Source: Micromonospora sp. M71_S20
GTDB taxonomy: Bacteria; Actinomycetota; Actinomycetes; Mycobacteriales; Micromonosporaceae
Direction of reading: 5' to 3'
Length of the DNA stretch: 64,000 bases
Assembly: GCF_003664255.1 (NCBI RefSeq)
Contig: NZ_RCCV01000001.1
Span: forward strand, 1,488,001-1,552,000
Made by a program: the position numbers and the translations under genes. Below are positions 52,972-62,423 of this stretch, one piece after another. Under the pieces are notes generated by a model. It ran no database searches. It was not told where the DNA came from and saw nothing but the letters and a program-made list of their open reading frames with translations. Position 1 is the first letter of the stretch; the number at the start of each line of letters is the position of its first letter.

Positions 52972-54012
52972 TCAGTAGCGGACTGAGATGTGTCGGGTTG
53001 TCGCGTCGATCCGGACCTCGCCGCCGTACGGGACGATCAGCTGCGGGTCGGTGTGGCCGAGGTCGACGTCGAAGACCACCACGGCGTCCGGCGCGTACGT
53101 GGCGAGTGCCCGGGTGACCGCCTCCCGCTGCGCGTCCGCCCAGGCGCGCCGCTCGTCGGGGCTGTGCGGACGTTCGAAGTCCCACGCCTTCGGCCGGCCG
53201 ACGAGGACCGCCGGGAAGCCGGCGAGCAGTCCCCGCTCCCCCATGTTGCGCAGGATCCGGAACACCTCGACGGCCGGGGGCAGTTCCTCGGAGGTCTCGA
53301 CCATCAGCACCGACCCGGCCAGGTCCCCGGCCGGGGGAACCCGGTCGGCGGCGAGCAGCCAGTGCAGGATCTCCAGGTTGCCGCCCCAGGTGCATCCCTC
53401 GACCACCGTCGACGGCCCCTGCCAGCGCCAGCCCTCGCCCGGGAGCATCTCCGGCTCGTCGGCCAGCGTCGCCGGGTCCCGCCAGTCGTTCGGCCGGTCG
53501 CCCCACTCGGGCGCGGGCGTGAGGTCGTACCAGCCGGAGGTGAAGAGGGCCGCGCGCAGCGAGTCGAAGGTCAGCGGGTGCGGGCTACCCGACCGGCCGA
53601 GGTGCACCAGCACCGACCCGCCGTGGTACGACACGACGCCCAGCCGGTACAGGTGGTTGAGCACGTTCGTGTTGTCGGAGTAGCCGAAGTACGGCTTCGG
53701 GTTGGCCCGCAGCACGTCGTCGTCCAGGTGCGGGGCGACCGTGATCAGGTCGTCCCCGCCCACCGTGGCGAGGACGGCGGTGATCGTCGGGTCGGCGAAG
53801 GCGGCGGTCAGGTCCCGGGCCCGGTCGCGCGGATCGGCGCCGAGCACCCGGGTCGTCGGGTACTCCACCGGTTCCAGGCCGAACTCCTCGCGCAGCCGGC
53901 GCAGCCCCAGCTCGTACACGTGGGGGAAGAGGGCCGGCAGGCCGGCGGAGGGCGAGACGACCGCGACCCGGTCTCCCGGGCGGGGCTTGGGGGGATAGCT
54001 CGGCGACGTCAT
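52972..54012 (-). CDS. S66 family peptidase (LD-carboxypeptidase / MccF-like)
   Basis: A 346-residue serine peptidase of family S66. The nucleophile Ser is in YFGYSDNTNVL, the Glu in LMVETSEELPP and the His in DVDLGHTDPQLIVPYGG. S66 includes peptidoglycan LD-carboxypeptidases and MccF, which inactivates microcin C-type nucleotide peptides; the length and the motif order resemble MccF-type proteins, but no toxin genes are nearby. There is no signal peptide, so it is cytosolic. The ATG is leaderless. Confidence 0.87.
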   Translation of the reverse strand: MTSPSYPPKPRPGDRVAVVSPSAGLPALFPHVYELGLRRLREEFGLEPVEYPTTRVLGADPRDRARDLTAAFADPTITAVLATVGGDDLITVAPHLDDDVLRANPKPYFGYSDNTNVLNHLYRLGVVSYHGGSVLVHLGRSGSPHPLTFDSLRAALFTSGWYDLTPAPEWGDRPNDWRDPATLADEPEMLPGEGWRWQGPSTVVEGCTWGGNLEILHWLLAADRVPPAGDLAGSVLMVETSEELPPAVEVFRILRNMGERGLLAGFPAVLVGRPKAWDFERPHSPDERRAWADAQREAVTRALATYAPDAVVVFDVDLGHTDPQLIVPYGGEVRIDATTRHISVRY

Positions 54013-54018
54013 GACCGG

Positions 54019-54024
54019 ACGCTA
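54019..54024 (-). promoter_or_regulatory. -10 box of a leaderless promoter for the S66 peptidase gene
   Basis: TAGCGT lies 6 nt before the ATG at 54012. Confidence 0.6.
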
Positions 54025-54126
54025 CCGACCGGCTCCACCGGTTTTCCGCTCGTCCGACCCGCCAGGGCGCTGGCGGACGGCCTCTAGGCTGGCCCCGCCT
54101 AAGTTGATCGAGCATTCGGAGGCCGC

Positions 54127-54783
54127 GTGAGCACCCCCGCCGGACATCCGCCGCAGCCCTTCCACCACCGGCCGCCGGGCAGCGGCCCGTGGGGAGACCC
54201 GGTGCCGCCGCCGGTGACCAGGCGCATCCCGGAGGACCAGCCCTTCGTGGTACGGCCCAACGTCGCGAAGCGCGGCCTGCTGATGATGGGGGTGGCGCTG
54301 GTCCTCATCCTCCCGATCGCCTGCTGTGCCGGCCTCGGCATGGTGAACTCGGCCGACCCGCAGCTGCGCTCCCAGTCGGTCGTCGGCCTCCTCGCCGTGG
54401 TGGGGTGCCTACTGGCCCTGGTCGCCCTGCCGCTCGGGATCCAGCTCTGGCTGATCGGTTCCGGCGGCCCGGTGCTGGCGCTCGGCCCGGCCGGGCTCTG
54501 GATCCGCACCCGACCCACGCGGGGCCAGGCGATCTGGCTGCCCTGGGAGGGCGTCGCGCAGATCTCCCGCCGACGGTGGAGCCTGGAGAAGATGCTGGTG
54601 GTCACGCCACGCGACGCGCGGGCGCTCCGGAACCTCGGCGCGTTCACGGCGCTCGACAGTGCGACCCTGAACACCTTCTACGGCTCGGGGCTGGTCGCCA
54701 CGCTCAACTTCGCGGACCGCCCCGAGGCCGAGATCATGGCGGCGGTCGCCCACTACAGCGCGGGCCGCTGCCAGCTCACCTGA
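54127..54783 (+). CDS. Hypothetical membrane protein with two helices and a PH-like tail
   Basis: A 218-residue protein with a Pro-rich cytosolic N-terminus (1-45), two membrane helices (about 51-75 and 88-112), and a soluble domain (GPAGLWIRTRPTRGQAIWLPWEGVAQISRRRW) that looks like the bacterial PH-like folds seen in similar actinobacterial proteins. No family is certain. The GTG start is preceded by CGGAGG. The 67 bp after it contain the leaderless promoter of the next gene. Confidence 0.7.
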   Translation: MSTPAGHPPQPFHHRPPGSGPWGDPVPPPVTRRIPEDQPFVVRPNVAKRGLLMMGVALVLILPIACCAGLGMVNSADPQLRSQSVVGLLAVVGCLLALVALPLGIQLWLIGSGGPVLALGPAGLWIRTRPTRGQAIWLPWEGVAQISRRRWSLEKMLVVTPRDARALRNLGAFTALDSATLNTFYGSGLVATLNFADRPEAEIMAAVAHYSAGRCQLT

Positions 54784-54838
54784 TCGTCGGCGGTCCCGGC
54801 CGGGCCGGGAAAAGCCACATACCGGGCACGGGCCACCC

Positions 54839-54844
54839 TAGGCT
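54839..54844 (+). promoter_or_regulatory. -10 box of a leaderless promoter
   Basis: TAGGCT lies 6 nt before the GTG at 54851; no ribosome-binding site is seen. Confidence 0.6.
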
Positions 54845-54850
54845 GACGGC

Positions 54851-55888
54851 GTGGACCAGGACATACGCGACAGGCTGCCGCGTACCGCCGCGCTGCTGCT
54901 CGGCACCCTGGTGCTCGCCACGGCCTTCATCACCGCGTACGTCGGTGCGCTGCACCGGCCCACGCCGCGCGACGTGCCGGTGGGAGTGGTGCGCGGGGAC
55001 CAGAAGGCGCAGGCCCTCCTCGGTGCCGTGCGCAACCAGACCGGCACCCTCGAAGCAGTCGGGTACGACGACCCGACGGCCGCCGACGACGGCCTGCTCA
55101 CCCGCGAGGTGTACGGGGTGCTCGCCACCACTGCCGAGGGCGGACTGGTCCTGACCACCGCCAGCGCCGCCGCGCCGGCCGCGACCGACGTCGTCGTCCA
55201 GGTCCTCGGCACCGCCGCCCGGCAGGCGGAGATGCCGTTGCGCGTCACCGACGAGGTGCCGGTGGCGTCGACCGACCCGCGCGGGCTCGTGCCGTTCTAC
55301 CTGGCCGTCGGGTACGTGCTGGGCGGATACCTCGCCGCCACCGTGCTCGGCCTGGGCAACGGCACGGCCCCGCGCAGCCTGCGCCGCGCCGGGCTGCGCA
55401 TCGCCGCGCTCGCCGTTTACAGCCTGGTGCTCGGGGTCGTCGGCGCGGTAGTGGTCGGGCCCGTCCTGGACGTGTGGGACCACGACCTGGTCGGCGTCGC
55501 CGCGAGCGGGGCGCTGGCCGTCCTCGCGGCGGCGATGATCGCCTCGGCGGTGCAGGGCTGGCTGGGGCTGTTCGGCACCGGGCTGGTGATCCTGCTGCTG
55601 GTCGTGCTCGGCAACCCCGGTTCCGGCGGCATCTACGCCCCCGAGTTCCTCCCCACCTGGCTGCGCGGCATGCACCGGTGGAACGTGCCGGGGCTCGCCA
55701 CCGACCTGCTGAAGTCCGTCGTCTACTTCGACCGTCGGTCGACGGGCTGGCCGGTCGCCGGGCTCACCATCTGGACGGCGCTGGGCGTGGCGGGTGTGCT
55801 CAGCGCCACGCCGTTCCACGCCCGCCGCCGGGCCGCCCGCCGCACCGCACCCGCCCCCACCAGCCAAGACGTGCCCGGCGCCGGCTGA
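54851..55888 (+). CDS. Membrane protein resembling ABC-2 / YhgE-Pip permeases
   Basis: A 345-residue protein with one N-terminal helix (about 15-37), an outer domain of about 110 residues (PTPRDVPVGVVRGDQ ... LRVTDEVPVA), then five helices between about residues 143 and 315. This single helix, outer domain, multi-helix layout is that of ABC-2 type permeases and the YhgE/Pip family, but no ATPase gene is adjacent. It could be an exporter part or an accessory membrane protein. The role is unknown. The GTG start is leaderless. Confidence 0.7.
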   Translation: MDQDIRDRLPRTAALLLGTLVLATAFITAYVGALHRPTPRDVPVGVVRGDQKAQALLGAVRNQTGTLEAVGYDDPTAADDGLLTREVYGVLATTAEGGLVLTTASAAAPAATDVVVQVLGTAARQAEMPLRVTDEVPVASTDPRGLVPFYLAVGYVLGGYLAATVLGLGNGTAPRSLRRAGLRIAALAVYSLVLGVVGAVVVGPVLDVWDHDLVGVAASGALAVLAAAMIASAVQGWLGLFGTGLVILLLVVLGNPGSGGIYAPEFLPTWLRGMHRWNVPGLATDLLKSVVYFDRRSTGWPVAGLTIWTALGVAGVLSATPFHARRRAARRTAPAPTSQDVPGAG

Positions 55889-56017
55889 GACGCGAGGAAG
55901 GGCCACCTGCCGTACCCCGGGCGATTGCAAGGGTCCCCCTCCTTCCCGACGGGGGACGCGGATACGATCCAGGGAGTCGGACAGCGCTGTCCTTCGTACT
56001 CGCGTAAGGAGCGCATC

Positions 56018-58804
56018 GTGACCGACCAGCACGACCACGACGGCCCCGACGCCGCCCTGCGGGCCGACATCCGCCGCCTCGGCACCCTGCTCGGGCAGAC
56101 CCTCGCCCGCCAGGAGGGTCGGCCGCTGCTCGACCTCGTCGAGGAGATCCGCGCCCAGGTGCGGTCCGACGCGCCCACCGCCGCGCAGCGCCTCGCCGGC
56201 CTGGACGTCACCACCGGCACCAAGCTGGCCCGCGCCTTCTCCACCTACTTCCACCTCGCCAACATCACCGAGCAGGTGCACCGGGCCCGGGAGCTGCGCC
56301 GCCGCCGGGCGGTGCAGGGCGGCTGGCTGGACCAGGCGGCCAAGATGATCGCCGAGCGTGGGGTGCCGGCCGAGGAGATCGCCGCGGCGGCCCGGCGGCT
56401 GGCGGTACGGCCCGTCTTCACCGCCCACCCGACCGAGGCGGCCCGCCGGTCGATCCTGTCCAAGCTGCGCGCCATCGCCGACGAGCTGGACACCGAGACC
56501 GCGAACGCGATCCTCTACGGCGCCAGCGACGAGGGCCCCGCCAACCGCCGCCTCGCCGAACTGCTCGACCTGATGTGGCAGACCGACGAGCTGCGGCTGG
56601 ACCGGCCGGACCCGACCGACGAGGCCCGCAACGCCATCTACTACCTGCGCGACCTGTACGCCGAGGCCGCCCCGCAGGTCCTCGACGACCTCGCCGACAC
56701 GCTGCGCACCCTCGGCGTGGAGACCTCCCCGACCGCCCGGCCGTTGTCCTTCGGCACCTGGATCGGCGGCGACCGTGACGGCAACCCGTTCGTCACCCCG
56801 GCGGTGACCCGCGAGGTGCTGACGATCCAGCACGAGCACGGCATCGCGGCCACCGAGAAGGCGATGGACCACCTGATCGACGAGGTGTCGGTGTCCCGGC
56901 GGCTGCGCGGGGTGTCGCTCGACCTCTCCGCCAGCCTGGCCGCCGACCTGGACGCGTTGCCCGAGGTGGCGGCCCGGTTCCGCCGGGTCAACGCCGAGGA
57001 GCCCTACCGGCTCAAGGCCCGCTGCGTGAAGGCGAAGCTGGCCAACACCCGGCAGCGGCTGCGCCAGGGCACCGCGCACGTGCCCGGACGGGACTACCGC
57101 GGCTCCGCCGAGCTGGTCGCCGACCTGGAGCTGCTGCGCGCCTCGCTGGCCCGCAACGCCGGCCAGCTCACCGCCGTGGGCCGGCTCGCCTCGACCATCC
57201 GTACGGTCTCCGCGTTCGGGCTGCACCTGGCGACCATGGACGTCCGGGAGCACGCCGAGGCGCACCACGCGGTGCTCGCCCAGCTCTACGCGGCCGTCGG
57301 CGAGGTCTCCGACTACCCGTCGCTGAGCCGGCAGGAGCGCACGAAGCTGCTCGCCGACGAGCTGACCGGGCGCCGGCCGCTCTCCACGCTGGACACCCCG
57401 CTGACCGAGGCCACCCGCAAGACGTTCGACGTGTTCGGCACTATCCGCGAGGCGCAGGACCGGTTCGGCAACGAGGTCATCGAGTCGTACATCGTGTCGA
57501 TGACGCTCGGGGTGGACGACGTGCTCGCCGCGGTGGTGCTGGCCCGCGAGGCCGGCCTGATCGACGTGCACAGCGGCCGGTCCCGGATCGGCTTCGTGCC
57601 GCTGCTGGAGACCCCGGCCGAGCTGAACACGGGCGGCGAACTGCTCGACGAGCTGCTCTCGCTGCCGGCGTACCGGGCCCTGGTGGCGGCGCGGGGCGAC
57701 GTGCAGGAGGTGATGCTGGGCTACTCCGACTCCAACAAGGAGGCCGGCATCACCACCAGCCAGTGGTCCATCCACCGGGCCCAGCGCGCGCTGCGCGACG
57801 TCGCGGCCCGGCACGGCGTACACCTGCGGCTCTTCCACGGTCGCGGCGGCACCGTGGGGCGCGGCGGCGGGCCCACGCACGAGGCGATCCTGGCCCAGCC
57901 GTACGGCACCCTGGACGGCGCGATCAAGGTCACCGAGCAGGGCGAGGTCATCTCCGACAAGTACTCCCTGCCGTCGCTGGCCCGGGAGAACCTGGAGCTG
58001 ACGCTGGCCGCGGTGCTCCAGGCCACCCTGCTGCACACCGCGCCCCGGCAGCCCGCCGAGATGCTGGAACGCTGGGACGCCACGATGGAGCTGGTCTCCG
58101 ACTCGGCCTTCCGGTCGTACCGGTCGCTGGTCGAGGATCCGGACCTGCCCGCGTACTTCTGGGCGTCGACGCCGACGGAGCTGCTCGGCGCGCTGAACAT
58201 CGGCTCCCGGCCGGCGAAGCGGCCGAACACCGGGGCCGGGCTCGCCGGGCTGCGCGCCATCCCGTGGGTGTTCGGCTGGACCCAGACCCGGCAGATCGTG
58301 CCCGGCTGGTTCGGGGTCGGCTCCGGCCTGGCCGCGGCCCGCGAGGCGGGGCTGGAGGACGTGCTGGCCGAGATGCACCGCAACTGGCACTTCTTCCGCA
58401 CGTTCCTGTCGAACGTCGAGATGATGCTCACCAAGACCGACCTGAGCATCGCCCGCCGCTACGTCGAGACGCTGGTGCCGAAGAAGCTGCACCCGATCTT
58501 CCACAAGATCGAGCAGGAGTACGAGCTGACCAAGCGGGAGGTGCTGGCGGTGACCTCCTCGCCGGCCCTGCTGGAGAACTCGCCGGTGCTCCAGCGCACC
58601 CTGGCCGTCCGCGACACGTACCTGGAGCCGCTGCACCACCTCCAGGTGGCGCTGCTGCGCCAGTACCGGGAGTCCGGGGCGGCGGGCCGGGCGGTGGCCA
58701 CCGCGCCGGGCGGCCGGCGGGCGCCGAGCGACGGTACGGCGCTGGAGCGGGCGCTGCTGACCACGGTCAACGGCATCGCCGCCGGTATGCGCAACACGGG
58801 CTGA
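56018..58804 (+). CDS. ppc: Phosphoenolpyruvate carboxylase
   Basis: Anaplerotic enzyme making oxaloacetate from PEP and bicarbonate. The 928-residue length is standard. The catalytic histidine motif is [12 protein letters not shown] (about residue 140), the second motif is [19 protein letters not shown], and the glycine loop is [14 protein letters not shown]. The C-terminus ends [14 protein letters not shown] as usual. The GTG start has AAGGAG 6 nt upstream. The 129 bp upstream form a short leader with no clear element. Allosteric control by aspartate or acetyl-CoA is expected for the family but not visible. Confidence 0.96.
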   Translation: MTDQHDHDGPDAALRADIRRLGTLLGQTLARQEGRPLLDLVEEIRAQVRSDAPTAAQRLAGLDVTTGTKLARAFSTYFHLANITEQVHRARELRRRRAVQGGWLDQAAKMIAERGVPAEEIAAAARRLAVRPVFTAHPTEAARRSILSKLRAIADELDTETANAILYGASDEGPANRRLAELLDLMWQTDELRLDRPDPTDEARNAIYYLRDLYAEAAPQVLDDLADTLRTLGVETSPTARPLSFGTWIGGDRDGNPFVTPAVTREVLTIQHEHGIAATEKAMDHLIDEVSVSRRLRGVSLDLSASLAADLDALPEVAARFRRVNAEEPYRLKARCVKAKLANTRQRLRQGTAHVPGRDYRGSAELVADLELLRASLARNAGQLTAVGRLASTIRTVSAFGLHLATMDVREHAEAHHAVLAQLYAAVGEVSDYPSLSRQERTKLLADELTGRRPLSTLDTPLTEATRKTFDVFGTIREAQDRFGNEVIESYIVSMTLGVDDVLAAVVLAREAGLIDVHSGRSRIGFVPLLETPAELNTGGELLDELLSLPAYRALVAARGDVQEVMLGYSDSNKEAGITTSQWSIHRAQRALRDVAARHGVHLRLFHGRGGTVGRGGGPTHEAILAQPYGTLDGAIKVTEQGEVISDKYSLPSLARENLELTLAAVLQATLLHTAPRQPAEMLERWDATMELVSDSAFRSYRSLVEDPDLPAYFWASTPTELLGALNIGSRPAKRPNTGAGLAGLRAIPWVFGWTQTRQIVPGWFGVGSGLAAAREAGLEDVLAEMHRNWHFFRTFLSNVEMMLTKTDLSIARRYVETLVPKKLHPIFHKIEQEYELTKREVLAVTSSPALLENSPVLQRTLAVRDTYLEPLHHLQVALLRQYRESGAAGRAVATAPGGRRAPSDGTALERALLTTVNGIAAGMRNTG

Positions 58805-58811
58805 GGGGCGC

Positions 58812-58857
58812 GTAAGGGCCCCTTCCCGACGCTTCCTGCGCGGGGAGGGGCCCTTAC
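58812..58857. terminator. Bidirectional terminator between ppc and the Gly-rich protein gene
   Basis: A 16-bp stem (GTAAGGGCCCCTTCCC arm, near-perfect) with a loop of about 14 nt lies between convergent genes. Confidence 0.85.
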
Positions 58858-58902
58858 GGACATCACCGGCGAACCCGGCCGGCGCGGTCGTCGACGTCGG
58901 CC

Positions 58903-59685
58903 CTACCAGTCACCGCCGCCGAGATCGCCACCGCCGAAGTCCCCGCCACCGAAGTCGCCACCGCCGAAGCCGCCCATGTCACCGCCTCCGACGTCGCCGC
59001 CGGCCTCACCGCCCTGCTCGCCGTAGCCGGTGGCGTCTCCGAAGCCCTCCTGGTAGCCGGCCTCGTAGCCGTACCCGGGATCGGCGAAGCCGGGCGAGAA
59101 GAGCGCGTCGGCGATCAGCACGCCGCCGAGGACACCCGCGCCGGCACCCAGTGCGGTCTTCCACCACGGGGTGGAGTACCAGCCCGCCGGCACCGGCCGG
59201 CCCTGGTAGCGCCCGCCCGGGTAGTAGTAGGGGGTGTCGCGGCCGGGCTGCGGGCCGGCCTTGAAGGTCTGCCCCTGCACGTCGACCTGACGCTCCCGGG
59301 TGAGCTGCCCGGCGCCCTGCGCGGCGGCCAGCGGGGGCAGCTCGGGGCCGGGATCGATGCCGAGCGCCACCCGGGCCGCCCGGGCGTAGGTCAGCCCCTC
59401 CAGCGCGGTCTCCCGGGCCAGGCGGTACTGCTCGACGCTGCGGGCCTGCTCCAGCTGGCTGCCGGCCGCGTTGTAACGCTCCCCGGCGTCGACCAGCGCC
59501 TGGCGCACGGCCGGGTGGTCGCCGTGCAGGTTCATCACCTGACCGCCGAGCCGCTCGTACCAGCGCTGGGCGTCGGCCCGTACGTCGGCGAGGCGCCGGG
59601 CCTCCCGGGCGGCGCTCTCCCGGCGCCACCAGACGACCGCACCCACCAGCAGCACCACGAGGATGAGCAGCGGCAGATATCTCAT
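58903..59685 (-). CDS. Membrane-anchored protein with Gly/Asp-rich repeat tail
   Basis: A 260-residue protein: N-terminal membrane helix (about 4-20), helical region (25-110, RRLADVRADAQRWYERLGGQV), a Tyr/Pro/Gly-rich middle with a second short hydrophobic segment (TALGAGAGVLGGVLIADALF), and a tail with GGGDF/GGGDL repeats encoded by tandem 15-bp units around 58918-58990. It recalls TPM-like or secreted Gly-rich proteins, but I cannot name a family. The ATG is leaderless. Function unknown. Confidence 0.7.
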   Translation of the reverse strand: MRYLPLLILVVLLVGAVVWWRRESAAREARRLADVRADAQRWYERLGGQVMNLHGDHPAVRQALVDAGERYNAAGSQLEQARSVEQYRLARETALEGLTYARAARVALGIDPGPELPPLAAAQGAGQLTRERQVDVQGQTFKAGPQPGRDTPYYYPGGRYQGRPVPAGWYSTPWWKTALGAGAGVLGGVLIADALFSPGFADPGYGYEAGYQEGFGDATGYGEQGGEAGGDVGGGDMGGFGGGDFGGGDFGGGDLGGGDW

Positions 59686-59692
59686 GTCTGCG

Positions 59693-59698
59693 ACGTTA
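59693..59698 (-). promoter_or_regulatory. -10 box of a leaderless promoter
   Basis: TAACGT lies 7 nt before the ATG at 59685 and overlaps the stop region of the upstream HAF gene. Confidence 0.55.
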
Positions 59699-60895
59699 CC
59701 CAGGCCAGGCCAGCGTCACGCCTCCGATGGACGCAGCCCGACGGCCGAGGTTCCACACGACGGCGTGCACGTCGCCGCCCGTGGGGGCCAGGTGGCCGGC
59801 GACGAGCCCCCGGTCGTTGACGAAGCCCACCCGGCCGCCCGAGCGGCCGAGATCCAGCGGGCCGAGGTCGACGCTGCGACCCCGCCCCCAGGCCACGCCG
59901 TGCTTCGCGCCGCCGGCGACCAGCGCCTCACCGACCACGGTGCCGGCGTCGTTGATCGCCATGGCCTGGCTGTACGAGCCGCCGAGCGTGCCCAGATCGG
60001 TGACGGCGCCGTGGTGCCACCGCACGGCGCGCATGTCCGTCGGGGTCTGCGCGCTGCCAGCGATCTGCCCGCGCCGGTTGATGCCCACCGGGTGGCTGTC
60101 GGTGCCGCCGAGGGTGCCGAGGTCCGTGAAGACATCGTCGTACCACAGGAAGGCGTGCCATCCGGAGCCGTCGACCCGCATGGCGCCGACCACCTGGCCC
60201 CGGTCGTTGATGCCGGTGGCCATGCTGGTCGCACTGGCCGGCGGCGTCAGCCGGACCAGCGTGCCGTCGCGCCACAGCGCCGCCTCGGTGGAGGTCCCGT
60301 CCGCGCTGGTGGTGAAGCCGACGACGTCACCGCGGTCGTTGATCGCCGCCGCGAGGGTGTCGCCACCGCGACCGGGCAGGTCGGTGCTGATCCCGTTCCG
60401 CCAGCGGAACGCCTTGCCGTACTGGCCGCTGTCGTCGGTGTATCTCGTGCCGATCACCTCGCCGCGCTCGTTGACGCCGACGGCCGAGGACGACCCGTGC
60501 ACGCCGGAGAGGTCGGTCATGACGCCGTCGCGCCATTGGAACGGCCTGGTCCGCCCGTCGGCCAGGGTGGTGGTGCCGACCACCACGCCCCGCTCGTTGA
60601 CGGCGGCCCCGTGGCTGTCCGTGCCCAGCGTGCCGAGGTCGGCCAGGGCCCCGTCCCGCCACACGAACGCGTGGATGCGGCCGTCGGCGGTCTGGCTGTT
60701 GCCGAGGACCAGCCCGGAGTCGGTGAGCCCGACGGTGACGCTCCAGTCGCCGCCCAGCGTGCCGAGGTCCCGCCAGCCGACGGCGCCGACGGGCGGCGTG
60801 GCGATCGCCGCGGCCGGAGCGCCCGGCGCGGTGAGGCCGGCGAGGAGCACTCCCGCCGCGACGAGTGTCCGTACGGGACGCAGCAGACCAGTCAT
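59696..60895 (-). CDS. Secreted HAF-repeat protein
   Basis: A 399-residue protein with a signal peptide (LLRPVRTLVAAGVLLAGLTAPGAPAAA) and about seven HAF-type repeats of roughly 50 residues, each with the core HAFVWRDGxxxDLGTLGG ... AINDRGxVVG. This fits the extracellular HAF repeat family, probably a beta-propeller. No catalytic residues are evident; binding or cell-surface roles are guesses. The ATG at 60895 has GGAGGGAGA upstream. An upstream in-frame ATG would place the signal peptide further in. Confidence 0.83.
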   Translation of the reverse strand: MTGLLRPVRTLVAAGVLLAGLTAPGAPAAAIATPPVGAVGWRDLGTLGGDWSVTVGLTDSGLVLGNSQTADGRIHAFVWRDGALADLGTLGTDSHGAAVNERGVVVGTTTLADGRTRPFQWRDGVMTDLSGVHGSSSAVGVNERGEVIGTRYTDDSGQYGKAFRWRNGISTDLPGRGGDTLAAAINDRGDVVGFTTSADGTSTEAALWRDGTLVRLTPPASATSMATGINDRGQVVGAMRVDGSGWHAFLWYDDVFTDLGTLGGTDSHPVGINRRGQIAGSAQTPTDMRAVRWHHGAVTDLGTLGGSYSQAMAINDAGTVVGEALVAGGAKHGVAWGRGRSVDLGPLDLGRSGGRVGFVNDRGLVAGHLAPTGGDVHAVVWNLGRRAASIGGVTLAWPG

Positions 60896-61082
60896 GCCGT
60901 CTCCCTCCGAGGTCCTGTCGTCACTCTGGGCCATGTCCCCGGCTCCTGTCTGCCCCGGAACGGCCCCACCTCGCCACGCTGCTCGGCACGATCGGCCACA
61001 ACGTCCATCCACGACAAAGGCGGCGGGTGCGGCGAGAGCGGCACGGCGGCGCGCGGCGCGCCGGTCTGGCAAGCTCCGGGGG

Positions 61083-62261
61083 GTGGACTTCTCGACGCTG
61101 GCCGTGGTGATCGTCTGCCTCGCCGCCGGGGGCGCGGCGGGCTGGTACGCCGCCCGGAACCGCTCGGCGACCGAAATCGCCCGGCTGGACGCCACGCTGC
61201 GCACCACCCGGGAGGGCGAGGGGCGGCTCGAACAGTCCATGCGGGCGCTGAGCTACGAGGCCACCGCGCAGTCCCAGGAGGCGGTGGCCCGCGCCGTCGC
61301 CCCGCTGCACGACACGCTGCGCCGCTACGAGCAGCGGGTCGCCGAGCTGGAGCACGACCGGGTCGACGCGTACGCCGAACTGCGCGAGCAGGTCCGGGCG
61401 ATGAGCACGGTCTCGGGCGAGCTGCGCACCGAGACGAAGCAGCTGGTGGCGGCGCTGCGCGCACCCCAGGTACGGGGCCGCTGGGGTGAGCACCAGTTGC
61501 GCCGGATCGTCGAGGCGGCCGGCATGCTGGAGCACTGCGACTTCTCCGAGCAGGTCACCGCCGCCACCGACCACCAGGGGGTCCGTCCCGACCTGGTGGT
61601 CCGGCTGCACGGCGGCCGGTCGGTGGTGGTGGACGCCAAGGCGCCGTTCGACGCCTACCTGACGGCGATGGAGGCCCGCGACGAGCGGGGCCGCGACACG
61701 CACCTCGACGCGCACGCGAAGCACCTGCGCGGGCACGTCGACGCGCTGGCCGCCAAGACCTACTGGGCCGCGTTCGACAGCACGCCGGAGTTCGTGGTGC
61801 TCTTCGTGCCGGCCGACCCGTTCCTCGACGTCGCGCTGCAACGCGACCCGACGCTGCTGGAGCACGCGTTCGCCCGCAACGTGGTGCTGGCGACCCCGGC
61901 CACCCTGGTCGCGCTGCTGCGTACGGTCGCCTACTCGTGGCGGCAGGAGGCGCTGGCGCGCAACGCGGTCGCGGTGCACTCGCTGGCCCGGGAGCTCTAC
62001 GGGCGACTGTCGACCCTGGGCGAACACGTCGGCAAGCTCGGCTCGTCGCTCGGCGGCGCGGTGACCGCGTACAACCGGGCCGTGGGGTCGCTGGAGGCGC
62101 GCGTGCTGGTCAGCGCCCGCAAGCTCGCCGAGCTGGGGGTCTCGGACCAGGAGCTGGCCGCGCCCGCGCAGATCGAGCTGGCGCCCCGGCAGCCGCAGGC
62201 CCCGGAGCTGCTCGAAAACGCCGATGCCGGACCGCCGACCGGACGGTCGACACTGGACTGA
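61083..62261 (+). CDS. rmuC: RmuC-family DNA recombination protein
   Basis: A 392-residue protein with an N-terminal membrane anchor (about 4-24), a coiled-coil region (about 30-115), and the RmuC nuclease-like domain with VRGRWGEHQLRRIVEAAGM and RPDLVVRLHGGRSVVVDAKAPFDAYL (PD...D.K, restriction-endonuclease-like). RmuC limits inversion at short inverted repeats in E. coli, though the mechanism is unclear. The GTG start lacks a strong ribosome-binding site. It is divergent from the HAF gene. Confidence 0.85.
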   Translation: MDFSTLAVVIVCLAAGGAAGWYAARNRSATEIARLDATLRTTREGEGRLEQSMRALSYEATAQSQEAVARAVAPLHDTLRRYEQRVAELEHDRVDAYAELREQVRAMSTVSGELRTETKQLVAALRAPQVRGRWGEHQLRRIVEAAGMLEHCDFSEQVTAATDHQGVRPDLVVRLHGGRSVVVDAKAPFDAYLTAMEARDERGRDTHLDAHAKHLRGHVDALAAKTYWAAFDSTPEFVVLFVPADPFLDVALQRDPTLLEHAFARNVVLATPATLVALLRTVAYSWRQEALARNAVAVHSLARELYGRLSTLGEHVGKLGSSLGGAVTAYNRAVGSLEARVLVSARKLAELGVSDQELAAPAQIELAPRQPQAPELLENADAGPPTGRSTLD

Positions 62262-62285
62262 CGACCGATACCTACCACTGCCGAT

Positions 62286-62350
62286 GTGACAATGGACGAG
62301 CGCCCATGTCACGAAGTGGTCACAACGAACTCGGTGGTAGTGACAGTGAC
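62286..62350 (+). promoter_or_regulatory. Cluster of five GTGAC/GTCAC motifs upstream of the S8 protease gene
   Basis: GTGAC occurs at 62286, 62340 and 62346 and its complement GTCAC at 62308 and 62319, all within 65 bp, 75-140 bp before the protease start. The first and second form a dyad GTGACA...TGTCAC with a 15-nt centre. The clustering suggests a regulator-binding region; the regulator is not identified. Confidence 0.4.
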
Positions 62351-62423
62351 CAGCGGCAGCGCGAAGGATTCGCTTCACGCGTGCCCTGCATCTGAGGGCC
62401 CTGTTCTCTGGAGGAAAGAGAAC

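Noticed and set aside
52972..54012. MccF self-immunity as evidence for a microcin-like cluster
   Set aside because: No precursor, adenylating enzyme or exporter is nearby; the gene is a stand-alone S66 peptidase.
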